The notes beneath the pieces are model-generated. The model had not been told where the DNA came from, did not search any database, and saw only the letters and a list, made by a program, of their open reading frames with translations. From positions 1-46,718 of the forward strand of contig NZ_JACJSF010000062.1 of assembly GCF_014698035.1 (NCBI RefSeq): a DNA stretch of 46,718 nucleotides, written 5' to 3'. Position numbers and translations under genes: made by a program. This document shows positions 24,618 through 33,347 of the stretch, piece by piece; positions within the stretch are counted from its first letter, which is position 1; each line of letters begins with the position of its first letter. The stretch is from Desmonostoc muscorum FACHB-395 (GTDB lineage Bacteria; Cyanobacteriota; Cyanobacteriia; Cyanobacteriales; Nostocaceae).

Positions 24618-26378
24618 TCACCGCCATCCTAAAAAGCGCAATCCAGGGACAATTAGGTAGTAACTCACTCCTAACCAGAAGCTGATAAAGAAGCCTAGAG
24701 AACCAAAAAAAATCAGAGGTAACTGTAACTCTGACCAGGCTGGTTGACTAGTAAATTGGAAGATCGGTGGTGCTAACCTCAAAAGAATCAAAAATGCGTA
24801 GGCGATCGCACTACCAAAGGCAGCTAATACGGCGTACACTATGTGATGGCTACGAAGACCTAAGCTCAATGTGAGTAGGCAAGCTGCTACTAAAATCACT
24901 GCCACTAAGCCTTCACCACTGTCTTTTGGTGTGATTAATTGCAAAATGAACCAGCCAAAGCCATAGCTAATCATGCCCATCAGCGATGCTACTAAAAAGC
25001 GCCGCCGTTGACCAAAACACCCGGATGCTGTTAATCCCCAAGCGGTTCCCCAGCCGGCGGCGATGAATACCAAAATATCTGCCCCGAAGACGGTTTGAGT
25101 ATTTGGGATTAATTGGTTTAGCTGACTCGAAATAGATTCCACAACCCAACGCCCCAGGTTGGTGTGATATGCCAAAATAAAACCTGCGATCGCACCAAAA
25201 CAAGCACCAACATAAGCCAAAATCATCGCCCAAATGGTCGCCAAACAAGCTTGAAAAATTTTGATGATTGTCTGAGCGATAAAAACAACGGTTTTAGTTA
25301 CAGCTTGGCTAAAGTTCGCTAAAACTCGTTCAATAGCTTGGATTAGCAGTGTAAATCTCTGGGAAACTTGCGTTGAAGCTTGCTTAACCCGATCTTGCAG
25401 TTGGGCAAATAATCCCGGCGGCGGTAATGGTTGAGAAATCTTCGCCAACCGTTTTTGAATCATAGCTGCATTTGCTGGACGCGATCGCACATCCTCTTGC
25501 ACCATCTCATCTAGTAAATCTGCTAGTTGCGGGTTAACATTCGCCGCAGTACGCCAGCGCAATTTCCCAGTTTGTTGATCTTCCAACTCTAGCGGGTATT
25601 TGCCTGTTAGCAGTTCAATCACCGTTCGACCAAGGGCATAAAAATCGGCACTTGGCCCAACAATACTTCCACTCACTTGTTCTGGTGGACTGTAACCAGA
25701 AGAAAATAATCGGGTGGAACTCGACTGAGAACGCAGCTTAGAGGGGCTAAATTGCTTTGCCCCACCAAAATCAATTAGTACCAGGCGATCGCCTTCTATT
25801 TGCCCTTGAGGTAGGCTGACAGTGGACGAAGATGTGCCCAGCATTAAATTAGAAGGTTTAATATCCCGATGAATAATCTGACGTTTGTGTAATTCTTGTA
25901 AAATCTCTACAGTTTGGGCAAACCAGTTTACAACCAACTTCTCTGGACATCCTTGGGGAAACTTTTTTAATATCTCCTCTAAAGTCCGTCCATTGATTTT
26001 TTCCATTACCAGACAAGGTAGTTGGTGCGGCTTGGGGTTAAACAGTTGTACCTGAAAATACCCTTCGGTATCGACTGCGGGGACACCTGGATGCTGCAAA
26101 CTAGATAAAACTGCCGCCTCTTGGGTAAATAATTCCAGTGCCTTTGGTGAATCTTCTACCAACACTTTCAGCACTTTCTCGGTTTGAGTTTTTTCATCCC
26201 AAACCGTGTAAATTTGAGCAAATCCTCCCGAACCTAATGGCTGAAGTGGAACATAGCGGTCTAACAACTCTAGCGGTGCGCCACAGCTGTTGCAGAATTT
26301 GTTTCCCCAAGGTTGGGGATAAGGACGTTGACAATCAGGATTTATGCAGTGAACCGCACTCTGAGTGATGTGGGACAC
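24618..26378 (-). CDS. Ser/Thr protein kinase with N-terminal zinc ribbon and multi-pass C-terminus
   Basis: 586 residues from a GTG start. Zinc ribbon at about 12-34 (CINPDCQRPYPQPWGNKFCNSCG). Kinase domain about 42-305: LGSGGFAQIY, RQIIHRDIKPSNLM with the catalytic Asp near 169, LVLIDFGGAKQF (DFG) and SSGYSPPEQ. After a helical linker (about 330-370) come about eight hydrophobic helices (about 370-580), so this is a larger membrane-embedded relative of the kinase at 17907. Its ligand or target is unknown. Its stop codon abuts a dispersed repeat. Confidence 0.93.
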   Translation of the reverse strand: MSHITQSAVHCINPDCQRPYPQPWGNKFCNSCGAPLELLDRYVPLQPLGSGGFAQIYTVWDEKTQTEKVLKVLVEDSPKALELFTQEAAVLSSLQHPGVPAVDTEGYFQVQLFNPKPHQLPCLVMEKINGRTLEEILKKFPQGCPEKLVVNWFAQTVEILQELHKRQIIHRDIKPSNLMLGTSSSTVSLPQGQIEGDRLVLIDFGGAKQFSPSKLRSQSSSTRLFSSGYSPPEQVSGSIVGPSADFYALGRTVIELLTGKYPLELEDQQTGKLRWRTAANVNPQLADLLDEMVQEDVRSRPANAAMIQKRLAKISQPLPPPGLFAQLQDRVKQASTQVSQRFTLLIQAIERVLANFSQAVTKTVVFIAQTIIKIFQACLATIWAMILAYVGACFGAIAGFILAYHTNLGRWVVESISSQLNQLIPNTQTVFGADILVFIAAGWGTAWGLTASGCFGQRRRFLVASLMGMISYGFGWFILQLITPKDSGEGLVAVILVAACLLTLSLGLRSHHIVYAVLAAFGSAIAYAFLILLRLAPPIFQFTSQPAWSELQLPLIFFGSLGFFISFWLGVSYYLIVPGLRFLGWR

Positions 26379-26451
26379 AACCGCTACGATACAAAGGCTG
26401 ACTTGATTTTAGCGTTTCTTGAGGTTTCCTGATTTTTAAATAGGCAAAAGG

Positions 26452-26480
26452 AAAACCCTCATAGAATCTATGAAGGTTTT
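26452..26480 (-). terminator. Terminator of rpsU
   Basis: On the minus strand AAAACCTTCATAG, loop ATT, CTATGAGGGTTTT, then CCTTTT: a 13-bp stem with one G-U pair, 21 bases after the S21 stop. Confidence 0.85.
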
Positions 26481-26501
26481 CTTTTATAGCTATGTCAGCC
26501 C

Positions 26502-26690
26502 TTAATTACGAAAACTTCTCTTACTCTGTCTGTGCTTGGCGACTTCTTTGCGCTTGCGTTTTTCTAAGGGTGTTTCAAAATGACGATGCTTTCTCATGTC
26601 TGGAAAAATTCCAGCCTTGGAAACTTCTCGCTTAAATCGTCGTAAGGCTGATTCAATGTGTTCATTGTCACCGACAATTACTTGGGTCAT
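26502..26690 (-). CDS. rpsU: 30S ribosomal protein S21
   Basis: 62 residues, basic. MTQVIVGDNEHIESALRRFK, then REVSKAGIFPDMRKHRHFET, then PLEKRKRKEVAKHRQSKR are the S21 signature. S21 sits at the mRNA exit platform of the small subunit near the anti-Shine-Dalgarno helix. It lies 107 bp downstream of the RRM gene; the pairing of rbp and rpsU is a known cyanobacterial arrangement linked to cold-regulated translation. A hairpin between them (26740-26759) may reduce S21 transcription from the rbp promoter. Confidence 0.96.
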   Translation of the reverse strand: MTQVIVGDNEHIESALRRFKREVSKAGIFPDMRKHRHFETPLEKRKRKEVAKHRQSKRSFRN

Positions 26691-26732
26691 TATTTCTCCT
26701 ACTAAGTTGACTTAATCAGGCGGGAACATTAC

Positions 26733-26759
26733 AAAAAAAAGACAGACTGTTGTTTGTCT
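26733..26759 (-). terminator. Intercistronic terminator between rbp and rpsU
   Basis: On the minus strand AGACAAAC, loop AACA, GTCTGTCT (26759-26740) followed by a run of eight T (complement of the A-run 26733-26740). An 8-bp stem with one G-U pair; weak enough to allow partial read-through into rpsU. Confidence 0.75.
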
Positions 26760-26797
26760 GACCTTAAGACTATTGGTAAATTTTTTTGTTTCCAAAA

Positions 26798-27121
26798 TTA
26801 GTAGCGTCCGCCGCGTCCGCCGCCACCGCCGTATCCTCCTCCTCGGTTTCCACCAAAGGAACCTCTATCACCTCTATCTTCCTTGGGTTTAGCCTTATTT
26901 ACTTTCAGGTCGCGACCCATCCACTCAGCACCGTCAAGAGCTTCAATGGCAGCTGTTTCTTCCGCTTCAGTTCCCATTTCCACAAAAGCAAAGCCTCGCG
27001 GACGACCTGTTTCACGGTCAGTAGGTACTTGTACTCGCTTTACAGTACCATATTCTGCAAAAATACCACTTAAATCTTCTTGTGTAACGTCATAAGAGAG
27101 GTTACCTACGTAAATTGACAT
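26798..27121 (-). CDS. rbp: Glycine-rich RRM RNA-binding protein
   Basis: 107 residues. One RRM: RNP2 IYVGNL at 3-8 and RNP1 RGFAFVEM at 42-49, with aromatic residues in place for RNA stacking. A Gly/Arg-rich tail (RGDRGSFGGNRGGGYGGGGG) begins near 83. Cyanobacterial Rbp proteins are cold-induced and influence mRNA stability or thylakoid-membrane mRNA localisation. The long upstream region (27122-27568) may hold a cold-responsive leader. Co-directional with rpsU. Confidence 0.95.
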   Translation of the reverse strand: MSIYVGNLSYDVTQEDLSGIFAEYGTVKRVQVPTDRETGRPRGFAFVEMGTEAEETAAIEALDGAEWMGRDLKVNKAKPKEDRGDRGSFGGNRGGGYGGGGGRGGRY

Positions 27122-27568
27122 CGATTCGCTCCAAAATCATCACTGTGTAGAGATTTTAATTTCTCTGAGAAGTCTGTAAATACTAAAAGGAAAAGCCTTT
27201 CAATACTAAAATCAAAGACGTCACTGAATTAACTCTCCTAAATCTAGGATGACATACGAGCCATCTCTCTGCATCCAGTAGATAGTTAACCAGTGATACG
27301 ATCGCGTAAATGCGATCGCCTGCCCCAGCTACCCTAAGTACAGCCCAATCCAAAAAAGGGTTGGAAATGGAAGAAGATAAATTCTGTAGGGTGATAAAGG
27401 AAATCAGACATACAGGGGCACATCTTTAGAATATCCGAATTGAATGTTTGACTGCATTAACCATGAAGCATTACTCCAAAATTTTAATACGAAAGCCAAA
27501 GTCAAGCAACAAATAAAGGCTATTTCGGCCTATACTTCTTTGGATAACCTGCTAGGTATGGGGCCAAT
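27122..27568. other. Upstream region of rbp
   Basis: 447 bases before rbp and after the TPR gene. It contains two HIP1-related GCGATCGC-type sites around 27300-27322 and an AAAGG...CCTTT small hairpin near 27186-27202 that would be in the rbp leader. No ORF is supported. Cold-regulated rbp genes often have long leaders; that this is one is an inference. Confidence 0.5.
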
Positions 27569-29188
27569 CTAAAATCTAAAATTCCAAATTGTTTGACCTT
27601 TCCAAGCTGTTTGCAAGTCGGCTTTGACAATTTGAGCAGCGTCTTCTTTCCCCAATGCCTGCAAAGTTGCCTGTAAGCCAAATAGGGAACGCCCATTATG
27701 GGGATACTTTTCTAGATCGGTACGAAAGACTTTCTCCGCCTTTTTATAATCACCCTTAGCCAAAAGTACAGCGCCCAAAGATTCCCGCGTGGGAAAGTAC
27801 CAGTCTGGTGGTTCTACGTAATCGAGTGCATCTTCTGCTACTGTCGCTTTTTCTAGTGATTGAATGGCATATTCATAATCATTATTTTTTGTAGCAATTT
27901 TGGCATCGAGAACTTTTGAAGCAATGTCTAAAATGCGACTGGCGGGGCTTAATCCGATAGTTGCTTCGGTAGAAATTTCCTGCTTGGCGGTAAGTAATGC
28001 CCGACTTTCACTTGCTGCCTCTTCAAGTTTGCCTGTGGCAGCCATAGCCATACCGCGAGCAAAATGCCAAAGTGCTGTAGTAGTAGGCAATTTAACATCG
28101 GGAGCAGGAGTTTTTAAGATGGCATCCCAATCACTAAAGCGTGTCTGAATCAGCATTTTGCTGCCTAGGAATCCCTCAAGCATTGGTATACACGGGTTTA
28201 TAGCAGTAGCATTTGCGACTAATTTATCTGCGGCTTGGAGAGCATCTTCATATTTTCCTGCCATGCTGCTGGCCACCATGAGGAAATGTACGTTGTGGTT
28301 GTAGTACATCATGGGGTAAGTACCCTGGACTTGATATTTTTTGATGTAAATATCATCTTGAGCGATCGCCTGCTTGTTTGCCTGCATTGCCCCTTCATAA
28401 TCTCCCACACGAAAGTAAATATGGGAAGGCATGTGTACCAAATGTCCTGCTGCTGGCGCTAGGGTTCCTAGTCTTTTGGCACTGACAAGGGCCCTTTCTG
28501 GGGAAGGCGAGGCTTCCACCGCATGGATATAGTAATGATTGGCCCCCGTATGATTCGGGTTACGTTTGAGAACAGATTCTAAAATAGCCACAATTTTTTC
28601 TGTATCTGGCTGTGGCTTACCATCTTTAGTCCAGTGCTGCCACGGATGCAGATCCATCAAGCTTTCAGCATAAAGCGTTGCTGCATCTAAATCATCAGGA
28701 TATAGCTCAACTAGGGTTGCCATTGCTTTTGCGTAGTCTACCGCTAGTTGATACAAGTCTGCACCAGGATCTTGGGAGTAACGTTTTGCTAAGGCGGTAA
28801 TGTAGTCTCGTTCCTGGTTAGATGCTTTGGTGGAAAGTGCCAAAGCTTGCTGTACCGCTTGGTAAGCAGCTAATTCTCGGTTGGGGTCGATTGCTAAGTT
28901 AATATTAGGGCCTAGAGCCAGAGCAATACCCCAATATGCGATCGCTAAATGCGGATCGAGTTTGGCAGCGTGTTGAAAAGAACGCACCGCCTCATCATGA
29001 TTGAAAGCGTAAATTAAATTTAATCCCTGATCGAAAAACTCTTGCGCTTGGGCATTAGTAGTGGAAACTGGATGGTGGATTGCGCCAAGTCCAGATATTA
29101 AGGTGTAGGGTTGTCTTGCTTGAGCGATCGCCGCATTAGGAGCGATTAAAGAGAGTATAAGCACCCAAATTATAAATAAGTACTTCAT
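27569..29188 (-). CDS. Exported TPR-repeat protein
   Basis: 539 residues. Signal peptide at 1-22 (LFIIWVLILSLIAPNAAIAQ). Tetratricopeptide-like helices throughout: FDQGLNLIYAFNHDEAVRSF near 50-70, ALALGPNINLA, GANHYYIHAVEASP-S (a conserved motif of this family), and MPSHIYFRVGDYEGAMQANK near 255. The final TPR (GDYKKAEKVFRTDLEKYPHN) is at about 478. The last residues (IWNFRF) come from a short TCTAAAATC repeat at the 3' end. Likely a periplasmic or lumenal scaffold; function not known. It follows the 75-residue membrane protein by 18 bp. Confidence 0.88.
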   Translation of the reverse strand: MKYLFIIWVLILSLIAPNAAIAQARQPYTLISGLGAIHHPVSTTNAQAQEFFDQGLNLIYAFNHDEAVRSFQHAAKLDPHLAIAYWGIALALGPNINLAIDPNRELAAYQAVQQALALSTKASNQERDYITALAKRYSQDPGADLYQLAVDYAKAMATLVELYPDDLDAATLYAESLMDLHPWQHWTKDGKPQPDTEKIVAILESVLKRNPNHTGANHYYIHAVEASPSPERALVSAKRLGTLAPAAGHLVHMPSHIYFRVGDYEGAMQANKQAIAQDDIYIKKYQVQGTYPMMYYNHNVHFLMVASSMAGKYEDALQAADKLVANATAINPCIPMLEGFLGSKMLIQTRFSDWDAILKTPAPDVKLPTTTALWHFARGMAMAATGKLEEAASESRALLTAKQEISTEATIGLSPASRILDIASKVLDAKIATKNNDYEYAIQSLEKATVAEDALDYVEPPDWYFPTRESLGAVLLAKGDYKKAEKVFRTDLEKYPHNGRSLFGLQATLQALGKEDAAQIVKADLQTAWKGQTIWNFRF

Positions 29189-29206
29189 TGTCTATATTGT
29201 TTTTCT

Positions 29207-29434
29207 TCAAGCTCTTTTTTTCTTAATATTCAAAAGCCACAGTTTTTCTAATGAAGCAATTTGCTGACTGAGAACAGCAGCACGGTGTTTCTTATAGATA
29301 TTAAATCCTACAAACACAATCATTGGAATCAAAATAGAAAATCCGATGAAAATGTTAACAGATACATCAGTTTGTATCCGAGAATCTACATATTGGGAGT
29401 TAGAAGTTGGTTGAGTAGTAGAATTTGATTGCAT
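29207..29434 (-). CDS. Small single-pass membrane protein
   Basis: 75 residues. A polar N-terminus (SNSTTQPTSNSQYVDSRIQT) is followed by one membrane helix at about 27-47 (VNIFIGFSILIPMIVFVGF) and a basic cytoplasmic tail with a coiled-coil-like LSQQIASLEKLWLL and KKKRA end. No family was recognised. It starts the two-gene operon with the TPR protein, 18 bp apart, so the two may act together at the membrane. Confidence 0.7.
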   Translation of the reverse strand: MQSNSTTQPTSNSQYVDSRIQTDVSVNIFIGFSILIPMIVFVGFNIYKKHRAAVLSQQIASLEKLWLLNIKKKRA

Positions 29435-30252
29435 AATAAATACCTTGATAAATAGAAATAAACGTAAATACTTGTTCCTGCTGTCTTTAGTGAGAAATTA
29501 GTTACAAGTTTTACTAGTGCGGTATGGCATAAATAACTATCCAGTTTAAAAAGGTAACAAAAGCTTGTAAATCAAGCTTTCTTTCCTGCTGTCTCTTTGA
29601 AGTTTCGTACCCTGCGGAAAGTCGCAGAAAAATCTACAGACTTCTCTCTGCTTTCTTGCACTAGCTAAACTACTCATAATTTAAAATTTGAAAAATTATG
29701 TTTCTTTCCGCCTAAGATTTGTGACAACACCACTTTTTTGGAACATCGAGTTTTGGGGGTAAGGGAAAAGCTTAAAAGGGAAAAACCTTATATATCAGGT
29801 CTTCCGCTCCTTTTCCCTTTAAGTAAGCAGTATTAGAATATTTTCTTATATCTCGACTATTTTGTTGTGCCAGATGTTTATAAGCGCTTAAAGTATAATA
29901 AATTACTTGTTTGTGCAGTAGTACTGCTAACTCAAGTTGCGGTTTTCACATTCTGAGTATTTCTTAACCACTAATTTAGGGTAGACATCTGCATCATTAT
30001 CTAGCTAAAGTAGCAAATGATTTTCTCTCAAGATAGAACAATAGAATAAATCCTTTCTATCTTTTGGATATTACTTGAATTCTTCAAGATGAGTTTAACC
30101 TTTAAATAACTATGTACAATGGACACAAATATTCTTAATAAAAACATCGTCAGATAGAAGAATTAAAACTTGTCTAAAAGTAATATATAAACATTGCAAC
30201 GCTTTCTTAGCAAGCAATAAATAATCACTAGTTAAGATAAGGAAAAAAGTAT
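29435..30252. other. Long divergent intergenic region
   Basis: 818 bases between the small membrane protein (-) and csbD (+), AT-rich, no ORF. A hairpin CTTAAAAGGGAAAA (29771-29784) / TTTTCCCTTTAAG (29811-29823), with one bulged A, lies in the middle but has no clear U-run or gene. A GC-rich CCCTGCGGAAAGTCGCAG at 29611-29628 can form a small stem. The csbD leader ends with AAGGA about 10 bases before the ATG. Confidence 0.5.
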
Positions 30253-30435
30253 ATGAGTATCGAAGATAGAGCAAAGGCTTTTGCAAAGAACGTCGAAGGA
30301 AAAGTACAAGAAGCAGTTGGTGAAGTAACTGGTAACCCTAATGATAAAGCTGAAGGTAAAGCTAAACAAGCTGAAGCCCAAGTTCGTCACACTGCTGAAA
30401 ATATCAAAGATGAAGTAAAAAAGACTTTAGAATAG
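30253..30435 (+). CDS. CsbD-family stress protein
   Basis: 60 residues, highly charged, no hydrophobic core. DRAKAFAKNVEGKVQEAVGE followed by VTGNPNDKAEGKAKQAEAQV matches CsbD (general stress protein, sigma-B regulon in Bacillus). In cyanobacteria such proteins accompany desiccation, salt or light stress. The exact action is unknown. Single gene with its own terminator and a long upstream region that suggests dedicated regulation. Confidence 0.92.
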   Translation: MSIEDRAKAFAKNVEGKVQEAVGEVTGNPNDKAEGKAKQAEAQVRHTAENIKDEVKKTLE

Positions 30436-30449
30436 GCTGAACTTGACCT

Positions 30450-30495
30450 AGGAAGAAGGTGTAGGCTAAATAATTATTTACTAAACCTTCTTCCT
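30450..30495 (+). terminator. Terminator of csbD
   Basis: AGGAAGAAGGT (30450-30460), 24-base AT-rich loop, ACCTTCTTCCT (30485-30495), an 11-bp perfect stem 15 bases past the stop. The following tract is only moderately T-rich. Confidence 0.7.
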
Positions 30496-30730
30496 CTATT
30501 AAATCTGTTTTTAGCTTGGGTTTTAGGCATTTTTAAAATACCGATTCCACAATACATTTTGCAACCTCTCATATATTTTAGGATCAGCCCTTTCAAGGTG
30601 TCTGTTTTTAGGTATTATTTTTGGGATAGAATTTTAGCTGTAGAAACATGGGGTCGTTTGGAAGGACGAGTACGTTTTAGTATCCTTCTTGTCTTTTTTG
30701 GTGCGCGAGGGTGGGATGCTAATCGTCTTA

Positions 30731-30748
30731 CCATGATCCGGATCATGG
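30731..30748. repeat. 18-bp perfect palindrome
   Basis: CCATGATCCGGATCATGG next to the broken 3' edge of the IS5-like fragment. No gene or operator role can be assigned. Confidence 0.6.
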
Positions 30749-30759
30749 CAAGGTAGATA

Positions 30760-31065
30760 GGGCTTCGATGGCGCTCCTGCTCAATCCTTGTCCACTGACA
30801 CAGACTATCGTGAATTTTCAACCACGTTCCGTCTTTGCGCCATTTACGAAAATAGTTGTATACCCTTTGCCAGACGGGAAAGTCACCCGATAGCGTAGGC
30901 GTAGCCCGCCGTAGGCATCGCCATCTATAGGACATAAAAAATTGCGTTCAGAACTTCCCACATATCAACTTCACGCTTCCGACCACCGGGTTTTTGTTCT
31001 GGAATCATGTCACTGAGAAATTCATATTGAACACGGGTCAGATTGCTGGGGTATGCTTTACTCAT
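30760..31065 (-). pseudogene. IS5-family transposase fragment (DUF4096 region)
   Basis: From the ATG at 31065 the frame reads MSKAYPSNLTRVQYEFLSDM, IPEQKPGGRKREVDMWEVLN, AIFYVL and then stops. In another frame it resumes as RWRCL...GDFPVWQRVYNYFRKWRK, DGTWLKIHDSLCQWTRIEQE, RHRSP. That is the N-terminal DUF4096 part of an IS5-type transposase. The break is a 30-bp dispersed repeat (30893-30922) inserted between YVL and GDFPVWQ, encoding the foreign CLRRATPT. The catalytic DDE half is absent. Not functional. Confidence 0.85.
30893..30922. repeat. Dispersed GCGTAGGCGTAGCCCG repeat in the IS5 remnant
   Basis: GCGTAGGCGTAGCCCGCCGT then AGGCATCGCC; same family as 10182-10211 and 46329-46358. It interrupts the transposase reading frame, which shows that the repeat moved into, or arose inside, an already present IS sequence. 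Confidence 0.85.
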
Positions 31066-31124
31066 GTTGCTCTCTCGGTGCTGTCTACTATCTATTCACA
31101 GCGTATACTGAGAGAGCTTTTTTA

Positions 31125-32029
31125 CCATCTCTCCGACTTTTCAAACAGCTTCTAAGTCTTGTTGAAAAATTACTGAAACAATATCGAAAGACTGTGAGTA
31201 TTTCGCCCAAGATTCGCACACAACAAACACCAAGAAAGCTCTCGCAGGAAGAATTAAACGTTTTGTCGTCAATTGTGTCAGATAATAATGATGCAACCTT
31301 GGATGAACTTCGTCTACTGTTAGAACAGAAAACGGGAGTCTTGATTGGTCGCTCAACTCTAGATAGGATGCTGCGTCTTCTTAACCTAAATCTCAAAAAA
31401 AAACACTATACCCAACCGAGAAAGAGAGTGACCGAGTTCAATCATTAAGAGTAGAATTTTGGCAAAGAGTTCAAGGAATTCTAGCTAAAAATCTTATCTT
31501 TATTGATGAATCCGGCATAAATTTATATTTAGTAAGACTATTTGCCCGTGCGCCCAAAGGAAAGCAAGCGCGAGGTGAACGTCCTAATTAAGCGAGGAAA
31601 AAATGTCTCCTTGATTGGTGCTATCGGTTTTAGAGGTATAATTACCCAAATTAGTCTGATTGGTGCAACAGATGGACTCACATTTGAGGCATTTATCTCT
31701 CAAAAGTTAGTTCCAAAACTCTGGGAAGGAGCTTATGTGGTCATGGATAATTGCTCAATTCATAAAGGTAAAGAGATTGAAGCACTAATCCAAGCAGCAG
31801 GAGCAAAGCTCATTTATTTACCGCCTTACTCCCCAGATTTTTCACCAATTGAAAATTGCTGGTCTAAAATCAAGAACATACTACGTTCTATCGGTGCCAA
31901 AAATTATCCAGATTTAGCGAAAGCCGTTGAAGAAGCTTTTAATAAAGTATCTTTAAAAGATATCGAAGGCTGGTTTACTCATTGTTGTTACTGTACCTAA
32001 CTAGACTAGGAAACGCTATATCACCTTTG
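31125..32029 (+). pseudogene. IS630-family transposase, truncated and frameshifted
   Basis: Three frames together give one IS630 transposase. Part 1 (to 31394): LVEKLLKQYRKTVSISPK ... STLDRMLRLLNLN. At an A9 run (31395-31403) the reading must shift by -1 to continue as KKTLYPTEKESDRVQSLRVE, FWQRVQGILAKNLIFIDESG, INLYLVRLFARAPKGK. A second break near 31588 (one extra T) puts the rest (KRGKNVSLIGAIGFRG, YVVMDNCSIHKGKEIEAL, YLPPYSPDFSPIENCWSK) in a third frame to 32000. The DDE residues are present (IDESG, VMDNCS, PIENCW). The N-terminal HTH is missing, so the copy is dead. The right end is probably at CGCTATA (32023-32029). Confidence 0.87.
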
Positions 32030-32118
32030 TTCTTGGTATGATGCAGCAATAACGAACCCTCAAACGCGGAAATCATCATATCACTTCACACCGCTTGAGG
32101 GTTCATATTGAGTTAAAA

Positions 32119-32191
32119 CGAGCGCGGCAGGGTTCGAACCTGCGACCGATTGCTTAGAAGGCAATTGCTCTATCCACTGAGCTACGCGCCC
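32119..32191 (-). tRNA. tRNA-Arg (anticodon UCU)
   Basis: On the minus strand the 73-base sequence folds as a full cloverleaf: acceptor GGGCGCG/CGCGCTC with discriminator G, D arm GCTC-AGTGGATA-GAGC, anticodon stem ATTGC/GCAAT with loop CTTCTAA (anticodon TCT), and T arm GCAGG-TTCGAAC-CCTGC. No CCA is encoded. It reads AGA codons. It lies 90 bp from the end of the IS630 remnant. Confidence 0.97.
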
Positions 32192-32548
32192 AAAACAAAA
32201 TAATGGCTCCTGAAGGAGTCACCTACACTATTATATCGTCTTTACTTACCAAGAAGCAATCAAAAATTGCAGATTTACCACTAGCAAGGCTAAGATGCTA
32301 GTCGCTAGCTAGTCAATTTACACCAAAAACGAAACAGATGGAGTATCGGTTTAGATATATTGAGTTGTCAAGGGGTTATTTGCCTGTTAACGCCAATGCC
32401 CTCTGGGTGGCTACCTTCGGGAAGAATCTGGCGATCGCTAGGCCCATTTTCACAGTACGCTAGGTAATTTCAGCCTTGGCGATACTGCCAAATGCCATTA
32501 TATATTCCATATTAAGAGTGCCCCTGTGAGGAGTTATTTGCTAGTGCC
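32192..32548. other. Divergent intergenic region
   Basis: 357 bases between tRNA-Arg (-) and the gene at 32549 (+). No ORF. GCGATCGC at about 32432 and a GAGGAG at 32527-32532 upstream of the next ATG, 16 bases away, were noted. The tRNA promoter is expected just right of 32191 but was not resolved. Confidence 0.5.
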
Positions 32549-33208
32549 ATGTTTATTCTCAAACGGCAGGATGTTGAAATATCAAGCATTCAGCACCCAA
32601 AAAAGGATCAGCAGGTGCCGATCCTCAATTATCAAGGGCAGACTTTTCGCTTGATTAGTGTTTTCAAAGCTAGTCAAGAAGAAGAAGCTAGAGCCTTATG
32701 GAGAGAATTAACGGATAACCGGGGTAAAGCCTGTGTTTTGCTGGAGGAACCCGAACGCTTTAGCGTCTGGGGTAAAATCCGTTTAGAGCAGCTGGATAGT
32801 GATACAGGTGGTCATGGCAAAACGGCGATTTTAGTCCAAGCCAGTATTTTGCTGTTACAGGGTGTTTCTATCGACATTGAAGAGTTTTTAGGTGCTAAAC
32901 AAGCTGCATTATTTGAAAAAGATATTGCGGAAGTATTAAAGCAAAAGCAATTTCCTCAAGCATCTTCCCTAGAAGCAGTTAAATATTTGGTATCTACCAA
33001 TCCTTTGCCAACTGCCAAAATACCTGATTGGCAGGAAAATCATGTAGTTACTTTATTACAAGAACTGCATCGATTAGGAAAAGCATATTTTGGCAATGGC
33101 AATTTTACCAAACAAGTGATTTATAAGCTAGAAGATATGCCAGAAGCCGAGCGATTGCTATTTATCAGTTGGCTAAATCAATCGCCACTGGGTAAACTGT
33201 GGCAGTAG
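32549..33208 (+). CDS. Conserved hypothetical protein
   Basis: 219 residues, soluble, no named domain. The N-terminal half (about 1-75) looks beta-rich: LNYQGQTFRLISVFKASQEE, EEARALWRELTDNRGKACVL; the C-terminal half is helical (EFLGAKQAALFEKDIAEVLK). No catalytic motif was seen. It is the first of three co-directional genes (32549, 33348, 34209). Translation start is the ATG at 32549. Composition resembles its neighbours, so no sign of transfer. Confidence 0.78.
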   Translation: MFILKRQDVEISSIQHPKKDQQVPILNYQGQTFRLISVFKASQEEEARALWRELTDNRGKACVLLEEPERFSVWGKIRLEQLDSDTGGHGKTAILVQASILLLQGVSIDIEEFLGAKQAALFEKDIAEVLKQKQFPQASSLEAVKYLVSTNPLPTAKIPDWQENHVVTLLQELHRLGKAYFGNGNFTKQVIYKLEDMPEAERLLFISWLNQSPLGKLWQ

Positions 33209-33347
33209 CATGGAAAATTTTAATAAAATTCCGGCCACTGGTACTTGCTTTTGGTGTCCGATTGTGTATTATCTGGCAGACACACTGCTACATATACAGT
33301 CCTTTAACTCAAAATATTGCCAGAGTGCATCTACATAGTCAATTCCT

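Noticed and set aside
26786..27073. + strand ORF over rbp
   Set aside because: Antisense shadow of the RRM gene, composition forced by the Gly-rich codons.
29771..29823. Terminator in the csbD upstream region
   Set aside because: Hairpin has a bulge, no U-run and no gene ending there.
30559..30756. 65-residue + strand ORF near the IS5 fragment
   Set aside because: Low-quality frame antisense to degenerate transposon sequence, no start signal.
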